Shown: positions 1 to 9,338, counted from the stretch's first letter. The stretch: 64,000 nucleotides of DNA from Agrococcus jenensis (GCF_003752465.1 NZ_RKHJ01000001.1:1488001-1552000); one strand, 5' to 3'. The notes: generated by a model not told the origin, from the sequence alone. Program-made: numbers and translations.

Positions 1-1
1 G

Positions 2-160
2 GCGCGCGTGGGCCACCACTGCGCGCAGCCGCTGCACCGGCGCCTCGGCGTCGCCGCCACGACCCGCGCGTCCGCCTACCTCTACACGACCGAGGCGGAG
101 GTCGACCTCTTCCTCGACGCGCTCTCGGGCGTACGTGCCTACTTCGGGGCCGGGCGATGA
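2..160 (+). CDS. sufS: Cysteine desulfurase SufS, C-terminal end (partial)
   Basis: The open frame enters from the left edge and gives the last 52 residues of a group II cysteine desulfurase. The motif R-V-G-H-H-C-A-Q-P near the start is the SufS active-site loop, whose Cys takes the persulfide from cysteine. The tail (YLYTTEAEVDLFLDAL) is the usual C-terminal helix of this PLP enzyme. Its stop overlaps the sufU start (ATGA), so the two are translationally coupled, as in SufS-SufU pairs of Gram-positive bacteria. The upstream part lies outside the window. Confidence 0.9.
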   Translation, partial: ARVGHHCAQPLHRRLGVAATTRASAYLYTTEAEVDLFLDALSGVRAYFGAGR

Positions 161-612
161 CGGGCGAGGCGCCGCGCGACCCGCTCGCCGGCCTCTACCA
201 GGAGCTCATCCTCGAGCACGCGAAGCGGCGCGAGGGGGAGGGCTCGATCGAGCCGTTCGACGCCGAGCGCTTCCTGCGCAACCCCACGTGCGGCGACGAG
301 ATCCGGCTGCGCGTGCGGCTCGACGGCGACGCGGTCGACGCGCTCGGCTGGGAGGGCCAGGGCTGCTCGATCTCGCAGGCATCGGCCTCGGTGCTCGCCG
401 AGCAGGCACCCGGTCTGACCGTGGCCGAGGCGCACGAGCGGATCGAGGCGATGCGCGAGCTGCTGCGCTCGCGCGGCGGCGTCGAGCCCGACGAGGCGCT
501 GCTCGGCGACGCGGTGGCGTTCGCGGGCGTCGCGAGGTTCCCGATGCGCGTGAAGTGCGCGATGCTCGCGTGGGTCGCGCTCGAGGAGGCGCTCGACCAG
601 GCCGCGCGCTGA
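157..612 (+). CDS. sufU: SufU, zinc-dependent sulfurtransferase partner of SufS
   Basis: The 151-residue protein has the three SufU cysteine motifs: NPTCGD (Cys45, with Asp47 as a likely zinc ligand), GQGCSIS (Cys70) and KCAMLAW (Cys134). In this family the zinc site accepts sulfur from the SufS persulfide and passes it to the SufBCD scaffold for Fe-S cluster assembly in the cytosol. The start overlaps the sufS stop by four bases. It has the SufU-type insertion between Cys70 and Cys134, so it is not a plain IscU. The remaining suf genes must lie to the left of the window. Confidence 0.93.
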   Translation: MTGEAPRDPLAGLYQELILEHAKRREGEGSIEPFDAERFLRNPTCGDEIRLRVRLDGDAVDALGWEGQGCSISQASASVLAEQAPGLTVAEAHERIEAMRELLRSRGGVEPDEALLGDAVAFAGVARFPMRVKCAMLAWVALEEALDQAAR

Positions 613-688
613 GCCGCGGCGCGCATGTCCGAGGCGTCGGCGGCATGCCTCGTGTGATGGGATGAGAGGTCCCCACAGGAGGTCTGAT

Positions 689-1678
689 ATGTCCAGCAGC
701 ACATCCGTCGGCGAGCGCATCGGCCGCGTCGCCGGCACCTGGTTCCCGCTCGTCGTCCTCGCGGCGGCCGCGATCGCCATCGTGGTCCCGCAGGCGTTCC
801 TGCCGATCGGGCCGTGGATCAGCACGCTGCTCGGCGTCATCATGCTCGGCATGGGCCTGACCCTGCAGCCGGTCGACTTCGCCGTCATCGCCAAGAAGCC
901 GAAGGCGTTCGCGGTCGGCGTCGTGGCGCAGTACGTCATCATGCCGCTCGCGGCCATCGGCCTCGCGCTCGCGTTCCAGCTGCCGCCCGAGCTGCTCGTC
1001 GGCGTCGTGCTGGTCGGCTCCGCGCCGGGCGGCACCGCGTCGAACGTCATGGTCTACCTCGCGAAGGGCGACACGGCGCTCTCGGTCGCGATGACCACCG
1101 CGTCGACGCTCATCGCGCCGGTGCTCACGCCGCTGCTCGTGCTGTGGCTCGCCGGCTCCTACCTGCCGGTCGACGCCTGGGCCCTGTTCCAGTCGATCAT
1201 CTTCATCGTGCTGATCCCCGTGGTCGTCGGCGTCCTCCTGCGGATGCTGCTGCCGAAGGTCGTGCGGGCGATCCTGCCGTGGCTGCCGCTCGTCTCGGTG
1301 CTCGGCATCACGCTCGTGGTGCTCGCGGTCGTCGCCGGCTCCGCGTCGACGATCCTCTCGGTCGGCCTGCTCGTCGCGCTGGTCGTCATCCTGCACAACG
1401 GCGTCGGCTACGCGCTCGGCTTCCTGGCGGCGAAGGCGGTCGGGCTCGACGAGAGCGCCCGCCGCGCGGTCGCGATCGAGGTGGGCATGCAGAACTCCGG
1501 CCTCGCGGCAGGCCTCGCGCGCACCCACTTCACGCCCGAGTCGGCGCTGCCCGCGGCGATCTTCTCCGTCTGGCACAACGTGTCGGGCTCGCTGCTCGCC
1601 TCCTACTGGTCGCGCCGCCCGCCGAAGGCCGTCGGCACCGCCAAGCCCGCGCTCGACGACCAGCCCGTCGCCAGCTGA
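689..1678 (+). CDS. BASS-family (bile acid:Na+ symporter-like) transporter
   Basis: This 329-residue protein is strongly hydrophobic, with about ten membrane segments. It carries the family signature GSAPGGTASN near residues 110-120 and an MQNSGLA motif near 267, both typical of SBF/BASS transporters. These move organic anions such as bile acids, pantoate or 2-oxo acids with sodium; the substrate here cannot be told. The ATG at 689 is chosen because AGGAGG lies about 6 nt upstream; an in-frame ATG at 662 has no such site. A GC-rich hairpin follows the stop at 1690-1720. Confidence 0.88.
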   Translation: MSSSTSVGERIGRVAGTWFPLVVLAAAAIAIVVPQAFLPIGPWISTLLGVIMLGMGLTLQPVDFAVIAKKPKAFAVGVVAQYVIMPLAAIGLALAFQLPPELLVGVVLVGSAPGGTASNVMVYLAKGDTALSVAMTTASTLIAPVLTPLLVLWLAGSYLPVDAWALFQSIIFIVLIPVVVGVLLRMLLPKVVRAILPWLPLVSVLGITLVVLAVVAGSASTILSVGLLVALVVILHNGVGYALGFLAAKAVGLDESARRAVAIEVGMQNSGLAAGLARTHFTPESALPAAIFSVWHNVSGSLLASYWSRRPPKAVGTAKPALDDQPVAS

Positions 1679-1689
1679 CGAGGGTCGAG

Positions 1690-1720
1690 CGCCCCGTCGC
1701 CCCAGCGGGGCGGCGGGGCG
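1690..1720 (+). terminator. Hairpin after the BASS transporter gene
   Basis: The arms CGCCCCGTCGCCCC and GGGGCGGCGGGGCG are 14 bp with one G.T pair around a 3-nt loop, 12 nt after the stop. No strong T run follows, as is common in this GC range. TACCCT at 1721-1726 right after it may be the -10 of the next gene. Confidence 0.55.
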
Positions 1721-1753
1721 TACCCTTGCGCGCAACCGACAGGAGGAGCCGCG

Positions 1754-2152
1754 ATGGCGCTGCGCTGGTATTCGAACGTGATCGAGTCGACCGACCCCGG
1801 GCGGCTCGCCCGCTGGTGGGGCGACGCGCTCGACTGGCAGATCATCTACGAGGCCGACGACGAGGTCGTCCTCATCCCGAAGTGGGCGCAGGAGCTGGCG
1901 CCGAAGCTCTCGTTCGAGCAGGTGCCGCCCGGGCTCACGTTCGTGCTCGTCGACCACGAGAAGGCGACGAAGAACCGCATCCACATGGACCTCGCGCCGC
2001 ACACGGGCGACGACCGCGACGCCGAGATCGCGCGGCTCGAGGCGCTCGGCGCCAGGCGCATCGACGTCGGGCAGGGGCCGGACGTCTCGTGGACCGTGCT
2101 CGCCGACATCGACGGCAACGAGTTCTGCGTGCTGTCGAGCCGCGACCAGTAG
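1754..2152 (+). CDS. VOC-family (glyoxalase/dioxygenase fold) protein
   Basis: The 132-residue protein has the beta-alpha-beta-beta-beta layout of vicinal oxygen chelate proteins (WYSNVIESTDPGRLARWWGDAL at the start, NEFCVLSS at the end). It resembles the glyoxalase-like group common in actinobacteria, whose substrates are mostly unknown. The start is supported by AGGAGGAG about 7 nt upstream. The gene is alone between two hairpins, with a possible -10 (TACCCT) at 1721. It could be a resistance-type or metabolic enzyme; the sequence does not decide. Confidence 0.85.
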   Translation: MALRWYSNVIESTDPGRLARWWGDALDWQIIYEADDEVVLIPKWAQELAPKLSFEQVPPGLTFVLVDHEKATKNRIHMDLAPHTGDDRDAEIARLEALGARRIDVGQGPDVSWTVLADIDGNEFCVLSSRDQ

Positions 2153-2160
2153 GTCGGGGA

Positions 2161-2196
2161 CGACGAAGGCCCCGGCGTCTGCCGGGGCCTTCGTCG
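2161..2196. terminator. Bidirectional terminator between convergent genes
   Basis: A perfect 16-bp stem (CGACGAAGGCCCCGGC and its complement) with a GTCT loop sits between the VOC gene and the convergent Bax-inhibitor gene. It reads as a terminator in both directions. Confidence 0.85.
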
Positions 2197-2213
2197 TGCG
2201 TCAGCGGGGTGCG

Positions 2214-3200
2214 CTAATTGTTGCCCCGCAGGATCGCGATGATGCGCAGGATCTCGACGTAGAGCCAGATGATCGTCATCGTGAGGCCGAAGGCGGCCGA
2301 CCAGCCGTACTTCTTGTGCACGCCGCGCTTGACGCCCATCTCGATGCCCTCGAAGTCCATGACGAGGGAGTAGGCGCCGAGCAGCACGGCGAGGCCGCCG
2401 AGCAGCACGCCGAGCGGGATGCCGAAGATCTCCATCGAGCGCATGCCCCACGGGTCCTGGTTCACGCCGGTGAGCATGAGCACGAAGTTGATCAGCGAGA
2501 AGGCGCCGTAGCCGATGATCGCGATGAAGAAGATCTTGTTCATGCGCGGCGACGTGCGGACGATCCGGAACGCGTAGAGGGCGAGCGTCGCGCCGATCAC
2601 GCACGCGGTGGCGAGCAGCGCCTGGAAGATGATGCCGTCGAGGCCCATCGGGCCGAACTCGAGGATGCCCGAGAAGCCACCGAGGAAGAGGCCCTGCGCT
2701 GCCGCGTAGGCGAGCACGAGCGCCGGGCTCGGCTCCTTCTTGAAGATGTTGACGAGCGCGAGCACGAAGCCGACGAGCGCACCGCCGTAGGTGAGCACGA
2801 AGAAGGCCGGCGAGGTGCCGGACACGAACAGCATGCCGAGCGTGACGATGAAGCCGAGCGCGGTCACGCCGAGCGTGACGGCCGTCTTCATGATCACGCC
2901 GTCGTAGGTGAGGCGCTCGGTCTCGAGCGGTCCGGCAGCGGGGCGACCGAACTGCTGGTCGAGCTGCTCCGGCGTGGGGATGGCCGGCTGGCCGTACGGC
3001 TGCTGACCGTAGGGAGCCTGGCCATACGGTGCCTGCCCGTACGGGGCCTGCCCATACTGCGGCTGGCCGAACTGCTGCGGCTGCTGACCGTACGGCTGCT
3101 GGCCGTAGGGTGCCTGCTGGCCGCCGGGGACAGCCTGCGAGGCGCGCTGCGCGTTCTCGGTGAACGCGGGCGAGTTGCGGAACGCCGGGTTGCCTGCCAA
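2214..3200 (-). CDS. Bax inhibitor-1/YccA family membrane protein
   Basis: The 328-residue protein has seven predicted membrane segments in residues ~105-325 and resembles the actinobacterial BI-1/YccA (TMBIM-like) family, a group linked to membrane stress or proton/calcium leak in other organisms. Residues ~28-75 are a low-complexity cytosolic tail of repeated Y-G-Q-(Q/A)-P units. The start is TTG at 3200, with GACAGGAG 8 nt upstream; no better ATG exists nearby. It is divergent from the glycerophosphodiesterase gene. The function in bacteria is not settled. Confidence 0.9.
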   Translation of the reverse strand: MAGNPAFRNSPAFTENAQRASQAVPGGQQAPYGQQPYGQQPQQFGQPQYGQAPYGQAPYGQAPYGQQPYGQPAIPTPEQLDQQFGRPAAGPLETERLTYDGVIMKTAVTLGVTALGFIVTLGMLFVSGTSPAFFVLTYGGALVGFVLALVNIFKKEPSPALVLAYAAAQGLFLGGFSGILEFGPMGLDGIIFQALLATACVIGATLALYAFRIVRTSPRMNKIFFIAIIGYGAFSLINFVLMLTGVNQDPWGMRSMEIFGIPLGVLLGGLAVLLGAYSLVMDFEGIEMGVKRGVHKKYGWSAAFGLTMTIIWLYVEILRIIAILRGNN

Positions 3201-3320
3201 GGGATCTGCTCCTGTCGGGAAGAACGGGTGGCCGCCCCGGTGGGCGGACGCGATCAGCGTATCCGGCGACCCCCAGCATTTGCTGTGTCACGGGGACGAT
3301 TCGCCCAGGGCGCATCCCAC

Positions 3321-3326
3321 TAGATT
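3321..3326 (+). promoter_or_regulatory. Leaderless -10 (TAGATT)
   Basis: TAGATT ends 6 nt before the GTG at 3333, so transcription probably starts at or beside the start codon. No Shine-Dalgarno is present. Confidence 0.6.
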
Positions 3327-3332
3327 GGCGCG

Positions 3333-4304
3333 GTGCCAGCCACTCGCGTCATCGGCCACCGCGGCGCCTCGGGATGGGCGCCCGAGCACACCGCGACGGC
3401 CGTGCGCCTCGCCGCCGAGCTCGGCGCCGATGCCGTCGAGCCCGACCTCGTCGCGACCCGCGACGGCGTGCTCGTGGTGCGGCACGACAACGAGCTCGGT
3501 GGGACGACGGACATCGCCGATCGGCCGGGCCTCGCCGGCCGGCGTCGCACGCAGACGATCGACGGCGTCGAGGTCGAGGGCTGGTTCGTCGAGGACCTCA
3601 CCTGGGCCGAGGTGGCGACGCTCCGCGCCCGCGAGCGGCTGCCCGGGCTGCGCCCGCTCAGCGCGCGTCGCGACGGCCTGGACGGCGTCCTCCGGTTCAC
3701 CGACCTCCTCGCGATCGCCGACGCGACGGGGCTCGACGTCGTCGCCGAGCTCAAGCACGCGACGCATCACGCATCGATCGGACTCCCGCTCGACGCGCTG
3801 CTGGCGGATGCGGTGGTCGGCACGCACTGGTCGTCGAGCGGGCGGCTGACGGTCGAGAGCTTCGAGGAGTCGGTGCTGCACGCGGTGCGCGAGCGCGGCG
3901 TCGAGGCTCGGATCGTCTACCTCATGGAGCAGGACGGCACGGCGGCCGACCTGGTCGGCGACGACCGGGCGCCGTCCTACGCGCAGCAGCGCACCGGCGC
4001 CGGGCTCACCGCGCTCGGCCGTCGCGTCGACGCGATCAGCGTCGACAAGGCGTCGCTGTTCGACCGCAGCACCGGGCAGCTCGCACCGAGCGACCTGGTG
4101 GAGCGCGCCAGGGCAGCAGGGCTCGGCACGCTCGCCTGGACCCTGCGGCCCGAGAACCGCTTCCTCGAGCCGGAGCACCGGCTCGGCACGCACGACGCGG
4201 CGTGGGGCGACTGGACGACCGAGTGGGCGACGGTGGCGGCGCTCGGGCTCGAGGCGGTGTTCGTCGACCACCCCGACCTCTGGCGGCGGCTCCCGACCGG
4301 GTGA
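3333..4304 (+). CDS. Glycerophosphodiester phosphodiesterase (GDPD family)
   Basis: The 323-residue enzyme has the TIM-barrel GDPD signature: His9-Arg10 in HRGAS, Glu36 and Asp38 in VEPD, and His51 in VVRHD, which form the catalytic and metal site. It hydrolyses glycerophosphodiesters to glycerol-3-phosphate and an alcohol. No signal peptide is seen, so it should act in the cytosol. The GTG start gives the conserved beginning (PATRVIGHRGAS) and follows a leaderless-type TAGATT. Confidence 0.92.
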   Translation: MPATRVIGHRGASGWAPEHTATAVRLAAELGADAVEPDLVATRDGVLVVRHDNELGGTTDIADRPGLAGRRRTQTIDGVEVEGWFVEDLTWAEVATLRARERLPGLRPLSARRDGLDGVLRFTDLLAIADATGLDVVAELKHATHHASIGLPLDALLADAVVGTHWSSSGRLTVESFEESVLHAVRERGVEARIVYLMEQDGTAADLVGDDRAPSYAQQRTGAGLTALGRRVDAISVDKASLFDRSTGQLAPSDLVERARAAGLGTLAWTLRPENRFLEPEHRLGTHDAAWGDWTTEWATVAALGLEAVFVDHPDLWRRLPTG

Positions 4305-4412
4305 CGGCCGCGGCCGAGTCGCCATCGATCGTTCACCTCGCGTTCCCCTGGCGGCACCTGCCGGATGCTTGCGAGGCGTTGGCTGGGAACCCCCACCGAC
4401 GAAGGATCCCTC

Positions 4413-6866
4413 ATGCGCCGACGCCGTTCCGCGCTGCTCGCCGCCGCCCTCCCGGCGGCGCTCGCGGCCACCCTCCTCACCGCCCCGGCCGCGCACGCGG
4501 CGGACGCCGACATCGTCATCAACGAGGTGCAGTCGAGCAGCGCGACGGGTGCGCCCGACTTCATCGAGCTGCTGAACGTCGGCACGACGCCCGTCGACAT
4601 CTCCGAGTGGCTGCTCAAGGACAGCGACGACGCCCGCACGCTGCGCGTGCCCACCGGCACCGTGATCGGTCCTGGCGGCTTCGCGGTGCTCGAGACGGAC
4701 GTCGCGGGCGGCTTCGGCCTCGGCGCCGACGACGCGGCGCGCGTCTACGCCGCCGACGGCGTCACGCTCGTCGACGAGGTCTCGTGGACGGACCACGCGT
4801 TCACCGAGGGCCGACTGCCCGACGGCACCGGTGACGTTGTCGACACCGATCCGACGCCCGGCGCGCCCAACGTCGGTCGCGTGCCGGTCGTCGTGGAGCC
4901 CGTCGAGTCGCCCGTCGTGGTGAACGAGGTGCAGAGCGACGACGCGGCGGGGGGTCCGGACTGGGTGGAGCTGCTGAACACCGGTGCTGCGCCCGTCGAC
5001 GTGAGCGGCTGGATCCTGCGCGACGACGACGACCTGAGCGCGCTGCCCATCGCATCCGGCACGGTGCTGGCGCCGGGCGCCTTCCTGGTCGTCGAGACGC
5101 GCGACGCGGCCACCGATGCCGGCTTCGGGCTCGGGAAGGCCGACGAGATCCGCCTCTTCACCGCGGACGGCACTGGCCTGGTCGACGGCTACGCGTGGAC
5201 CGAGCACGCCACCACCGAGGGGCGCCTGCCCGACGGCAGCGGGGACTTCGTCGACACCGCGCCGACGCCCGGTGCCGCGAACGCCGTCCGCGCGGTCACC
5301 TCGCCGGTCGTGCTCAACGAGGTCGAGTCGAACGGCGACGGCCGCGGCGACTGGATCGAGCTCGCGAACACCGACACGGTCCGCACCGTCGACGTCTCCG
5401 GCTGGACGATCCTCGACGGCGACCCGACGCACGAGCCGATCGTGCTCCCCGAGGGCACGACGATCGAGTCGGGCGGCTACCTCGGCGTCATCACCGACGG
5501 CGATGCCTACGGCTCGAGCTTCGGCCTCGGCGGCGAGGAGACCGTCACGGTCCGCGACGCGAGCGGCGCCGTCGTCGACGCCTACGCCTGGACGGCGCAC
5601 GCGACCACGACCTACGGTCGCTGCCCCGACACGACGGGCGCCTTCTCGCTGACCGCTGCCGGCAGCTTCGAGCTCGTCAACGCCTGCGAGACCGCCGAGG
5701 AGCCCGAGGTCGAGACGGAGCCGTGGCCCTTCGCGGACGACGTCGTGCCCGCCGTCGCGCCGGGCACGTGGGGCGACGACATGTCGGGCCTCGACTACGC
5801 GGCCGACGGCACGCTGTTCGCCGTGAACAACGACAACGCCGAGATCTTCGAGCTCGAGCAGACCGGTGCGACGCAGTTCGCGATCGCGCAGTCGTGGGTG
5901 CCGGCCTACCCCGACGGCACGGGCACGCCCGACGCCGAGGGGCTCACGGTCGCCGGCGACGGGACGATCTTCCTCTCCACCGAGCGCGACAACGCCGCCA
6001 AGGGCGTCAGCCGGCCGTCGGTGCTCCGCGTCGAGCTCGGCGCCGACGGCGCCACCACGTCGACCCACGAGTGGAACCTCACGACCGCAGGCGCACTGCC
6101 CGAGCTGGGCGCGAACGTCGGCATCGAGGCGATCGAGTGGATCTCCGACGCCGACGCGACGCGGCTGGGCGTGCTCGACCGGTCGACGGGCAGCGCGCAC
6201 GCGTTCGACCCGGCGGCCTACGGCGACCACTTCGACGGCGTCTTCGCCATCTCGGTCGAGCAGACCGGCCTGCTGTACCTCGTGGTGCTCCAGGCGTCGG
6301 GCGAGGTCACGGTGCTGCAGACCGCGTCGCCCGGTCCGGCGGTCGAGGTGACGATGGCGCTCGACTGGCGCGCCGGCGGCAACGCGCTGTGGGCGCTCTG
6401 CGACGACCTGTGCAACAGCGCGAGCTCCGAGCTCGCGTTCGTCGACGGCCAGCTCACCGCCCAGCGCGACGTCGCCGCCCCGACCACGATGCCCGCGGGC
6501 TACACGAACGAGGGCCTGGCGATCGACTGGTGCGAGGTCGACCCGACCGCCGTGCCGACGGTCGCGTGGATCTCCGACTCGGCGCACGAGGGCGTCTCGC
6601 TGCGCGTCGCCGCAGGCGGCGCCTGCGTGGTCGACGAGACGCCCGGGCCGGGCGACGGCGGCGGCGAGGTGCCCGGTGGCCCCGGCGAGGGCTCGGGCGG
6701 CGGCGATCCGGTGACGCCCGGAGCCGGCAGCGGCAGCGCCGACCCCGGCGCGAGCGGCGGCAGCCTGCCCCGCACTGGCGCCGAGGCGCCGATGGGAGCC
6801 CCGCTGGCGGCGGCGCTCCTGCTGCTCGCCGGCCTCGGACTGCTCGTCGCGCGGCGCAGGGCCTGA
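4413..6866 (+). CDS. LPXTG-anchored surface protein with three lamin-tail domains
   Basis: The 817-residue protein has a Sec signal peptide (residues 1 to ~28, ending AHA). Three lamin-tail-like (LTD) repeats follow, each opening with an I/V-NEV-Q/E-S motif and a 'D-WIELLN' strand, near 30-150, 165-285 and 300-415. A beta-propeller/esterase-like region similar to SdiA-regulated proteins spans about 440-735, with a Gly/Pro linker after it. It ends with LPRTG (785-789), a hydrophobic segment and ARRRA, a sortase signal. It should be covalently attached to the wall. The ATG at 4413 is chosen because it opens the signal peptide and has GAAGGA 7 nt upstream. Ligand and role are unknown. Confidence 0.85.
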   Translation: MRRRRSALLAAALPAALAATLLTAPAAHAADADIVINEVQSSSATGAPDFIELLNVGTTPVDISEWLLKDSDDARTLRVPTGTVIGPGGFAVLETDVAGGFGLGADDAARVYAADGVTLVDEVSWTDHAFTEGRLPDGTGDVVDTDPTPGAPNVGRVPVVVEPVESPVVVNEVQSDDAAGGPDWVELLNTGAAPVDVSGWILRDDDDLSALPIASGTVLAPGAFLVVETRDAATDAGFGLGKADEIRLFTADGTGLVDGYAWTEHATTEGRLPDGSGDFVDTAPTPGAANAVRAVTSPVVLNEVESNGDGRGDWIELANTDTVRTVDVSGWTILDGDPTHEPIVLPEGTTIESGGYLGVITDGDAYGSSFGLGGEETVTVRDASGAVVDAYAWTAHATTTYGRCPDTTGAFSLTAAGSFELVNACETAEEPEVETEPWPFADDVVPAVAPGTWGDDMSGLDYAADGTLFAVNNDNAEIFELEQTGATQFAIAQSWVPAYPDGTGTPDAEGLTVAGDGTIFLSTERDNAAKGVSRPSVLRVELGADGATTSTHEWNLTTAGALPELGANVGIEAIEWISDADATRLGVLDRSTGSAHAFDPAAYGDHFDGVFAISVEQTGLLYLVVLQASGEVTVLQTASPGPAVEVTMALDWRAGGNALWALCDDLCNSASSELAFVDGQLTAQRDVAAPTTMPAGYTNEGLAIDWCEVDPTAVPTVAWISDSAHEGVSLRVAAGGACVVDETPGPGDGGGEVPGGPGEGSGGGDPVTPGAGSGSADPGASGGSLPRTGAEAPMGAPLAAALLLLAGLGLLVARRRA

Positions 6867-6867
6867 C

Positions 6868-6911
6868 GCGGCGACGACGGCCCGGATGCGCGCCATCCGG
6901 GCCGTCGCCGC
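6868..6911. terminator. GC-rich hairpin after the LPXTG protein gene
   Basis: The arms pair GCGGCGAC + GGCCCGGATG with CATCCGGGCC + GTCGCCGC, leaving a 3-nt bulge on the left. It starts 2 nt after the stop and separates this gene from pcrA. Confidence 0.7.
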
Positions 6912-6946
6912 GGGACAGACCGGCGGGCCGCGTCACCGGTGGCTCG

Positions 6947-6952
6947 TAGAAT
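6947..6952 (+). promoter_or_regulatory. Leaderless -10 of pcrA (TAGAAT)
   Basis: TAGAAT ends 7 nt before the ATG at 6960, and no Shine-Dalgarno precedes that ATG. Confidence 0.65.
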
Positions 6953-6959
6953 CGATCTG

Positions 6960-9338
6960 ATGAGCGACTTGTGGGGGCTGAACGACGAGGGCTTCGGAGA
7001 TGTGCAGCGGCCGTCGCCGATCGGACCGCGCGGCGACACCATCCCGGAGGAGCTGCTCGAGGGGCTGAACCCGCCGCAGCGCGAGGCGGTCGTGCACCGC
7101 GGACCGGCGCTGCTCATCGTGGCCGGTGCCGGCTCGGGCAAGACGCGCGTGCTCACGCACCGCATCGCCGGCCTGCTCGCGACGCGCGAGGCGTGGCCGA
7201 GCCAGATCCTCGCGATCACCTTCACGAACAAGGCCGCCGCCGAGATGCGCGAGCGCGTCGACCGCCTCGTCGGCGAGGAGTCGCGGGGCATGTGGATCCG
7301 CACGTTCCACTCCGCGTGCGTGCGCATCCTGCGCCGCGAGGCCGAGGAGTTTGGCTTCAAGCAGTCGTTCACGATCTACGACTCGGGCGACGTGCGCGCG
7401 CTCATCAAGCGCCTCATCAAGGAGCGCGGCGCCGACATCCAGGGCCTCACGCCCGGCGGCGTCTCCTCGCGGATCTCGATGGCGAAGAACGAGCTGCACG
7501 ACGTCGACTCGTGGGCGCGGACCGCCAACCTCGACAACCCGCTCGACGCCGCGTTCCTCGAGCTGTGGCGCGACTACGACCGCGAGCTGCGGCGGGCGAA
7601 CGCGTTCGACTTCGACGACCTCATCTCGCAGACCGTGTTCCTGTTCCGCGCCTTCCCGCACGTGGCGGCGCAGTACCGCAAGCGCTTCCGGCACATCCTC
7701 GTCGACGAGTACCAGGACACGAACGCAGCGCAGTACGCGCTCATCCGCGAGCTCACCCAGCCCGTGTCCCGCACCGATCTGCCCGACCTGCGCGCCGACC
7801 TGCCGGGCGCCTCGCTCACCGTCGTCGGAGACTCCGACCAGTCGATCTACGCCTTCCGGGGCGCCGACATCCGCAACATCACCGACTTCGAGCGCGACTT
7901 CGCCGGCGCGCGCACGATCCTGCTCGAGCAGAACTACCGCTCGACGCAGAACATCCTCTCGGCCGCGAACGCCGTGATCGGCAACAACTTCGACCGCCGC
8001 GCCAAGCGGCTCTGGACCGACTCCGGCGACGGCGAGAAGATCGTCGGCTACACGGGCTACTCGGGCTACGACGAGGCGCAGTTCGTCGCCGACGAGATCG
8101 TCGAGCTCACCTCCGGCGGCATGTCGTACAGCGACATCGCCGTGTTCTACCGCACGAACGCGCAGACGCGAGCGCTCGAGGAGGTGCTGATTCGCACCGC
8201 GATCCCCTACAAGGTGATCGGCGGCACGAAGTTCTACGACCGCGCCGAGATCAAGGACGCGATGGCGTACCTCATCACGGTGGCGAACCCGGCCGATCCG
8301 CTCAGCCTGCGCCGCATCATGAACGTGCCGAAGCGCGGCATCGGGCCCGCGACCGAGGCTGCCCTGCAGGCGTTCGCCGACGAGCACGAGATCACGCTGC
8401 GGGATGCGATGCGGCGCGTCGACGAGATCGCGCTCGGCCCGAAGGTCGCCGCAGCCATCAAGGACCTCGCCGCGCTGCTCGACCACTGGTCGTCGCAGCC
8501 CGAGGCGGACCCCGGGGAGCTGCTGCGCGACCTGCTGAGCCGGTCGGGCTACACCGACCAGCTGCGGCGGTCGCTCGACCCGCAGGACGCGGCGCGGCTC
8601 GAGAACGTCGAGGAGCTCGTCGCGGTGACGCGGGAGTTCCGGCGCCAGAACCCGGGCGGCACCCTCATCGACTTCCTCACCGAGACGGCGCTCGTCGCCG
8701 CGGCCGACGAGCTCGACGACTCGGGCGGCCAGGTGTCGCTCATGACGCTGCACACCGCGAAGGGCCTCGAGTTCGAGGCGGTCTTCATCACCGGCGTCGA
8801 GGAGGACCTGCTGCCGCACCGCATCTCGGCGCAGGAGCCCGGCGGTCCGGCCGAGGAGCGGCGGCTCTTCTACGTCGGCATCACGCGGGCCCGGCAGCGG
8901 CTGCACATCTCGCTCGCGATGACGCGCGCGCAGTTCGGCGAGGTGTCGCCGGCGGTGCCGAGCCGGTTCCTCGAGGAGATCCCCGCGGAGCTCGTCGACT
9001 GGCGCACGCCGCCGTCGACCGTGCGGCCGTCGCCGCAGCGCGCCCTCGCCGGTCGCTGGCGGGACGAGCCGCGCGAGTCGTTCGTGACCGGCTTCCGCGA
9101 GCCCAAGGCGCTGCCCAAGGCCCCGCCCAAGCAGTTCGCGAACACCATCACCGAGGTGCGCGACAACTCGGGGCTCGAGCTCGCGCCGGGGGATCGGATC
9201 CGCCACAAGGACTTCGGCGAAGGCCGCGTGCAGGCCGTCACCGGCGCCGGCGCGAAGCGGATCGCGGAGGTGCTCTTCGGCTCGGCGGGCCGCAAGCGGC
9301 TGCTCATCAAGATCGCGCCGATCGAGAAGCTGGGCTGA
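6960..9338 (+). CDS. pcrA: ATP-dependent 3'-5' DNA helicase PcrA/UvrD
   Basis: The 792-residue SF1A helicase has Walker A AGAGSGKT (~55-62), the Walker B/DEXX motif VDEYQD (248-253), GDSDQSIYAFRG (~290), LEQNYRST, the motif V/VI segments TLHTAKGLEFE and FYVGITRARQRLH, and a C-terminal Tudor-like domain (~735-792) that binds RNA polymerase in PcrA. It acts in nucleotide excision repair, replication restart and removal of stalled polymerase. The ATG at 6960 is preferred over 6939 because the latter overlaps the -10. A hairpin follows the stop. Confidence 0.95.
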   Translation: MSDLWGLNDEGFGDVQRPSPIGPRGDTIPEELLEGLNPPQREAVVHRGPALLIVAGAGSGKTRVLTHRIAGLLATREAWPSQILAITFTNKAAAEMRERVDRLVGEESRGMWIRTFHSACVRILRREAEEFGFKQSFTIYDSGDVRALIKRLIKERGADIQGLTPGGVSSRISMAKNELHDVDSWARTANLDNPLDAAFLELWRDYDRELRRANAFDFDDLISQTVFLFRAFPHVAAQYRKRFRHILVDEYQDTNAAQYALIRELTQPVSRTDLPDLRADLPGASLTVVGDSDQSIYAFRGADIRNITDFERDFAGARTILLEQNYRSTQNILSAANAVIGNNFDRRAKRLWTDSGDGEKIVGYTGYSGYDEAQFVADEIVELTSGGMSYSDIAVFYRTNAQTRALEEVLIRTAIPYKVIGGTKFYDRAEIKDAMAYLITVANPADPLSLRRIMNVPKRGIGPATEAALQAFADEHEITLRDAMRRVDEIALGPKVAAAIKDLAALLDHWSSQPEADPGELLRDLLSRSGYTDQLRRSLDPQDAARLENVEELVAVTREFRRQNPGGTLIDFLTETALVAAADELDDSGGQVSLMTLHTAKGLEFEAVFITGVEEDLLPHRISAQEPGGPAEERRLFYVGITRARQRLHISLAMTRAQFGEVSPAVPSRFLEEIPAELVDWRTPPSTVRPSPQRALAGRWRDEPRESFVTGFREPKALPKAPPKQFANTITEVRDNSGLELAPGDRIRHKDFGEGRVQAVTGAGAKRIAEVLFGSAGRKRLLIKIAPIEKLG

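Noticed and set aside
3288..6896. A 1202-codon minus-strand frame over GDPD and the LPXTG protein
   Set aside because: Antisense shadow of the real genes; no domain is recognisable.
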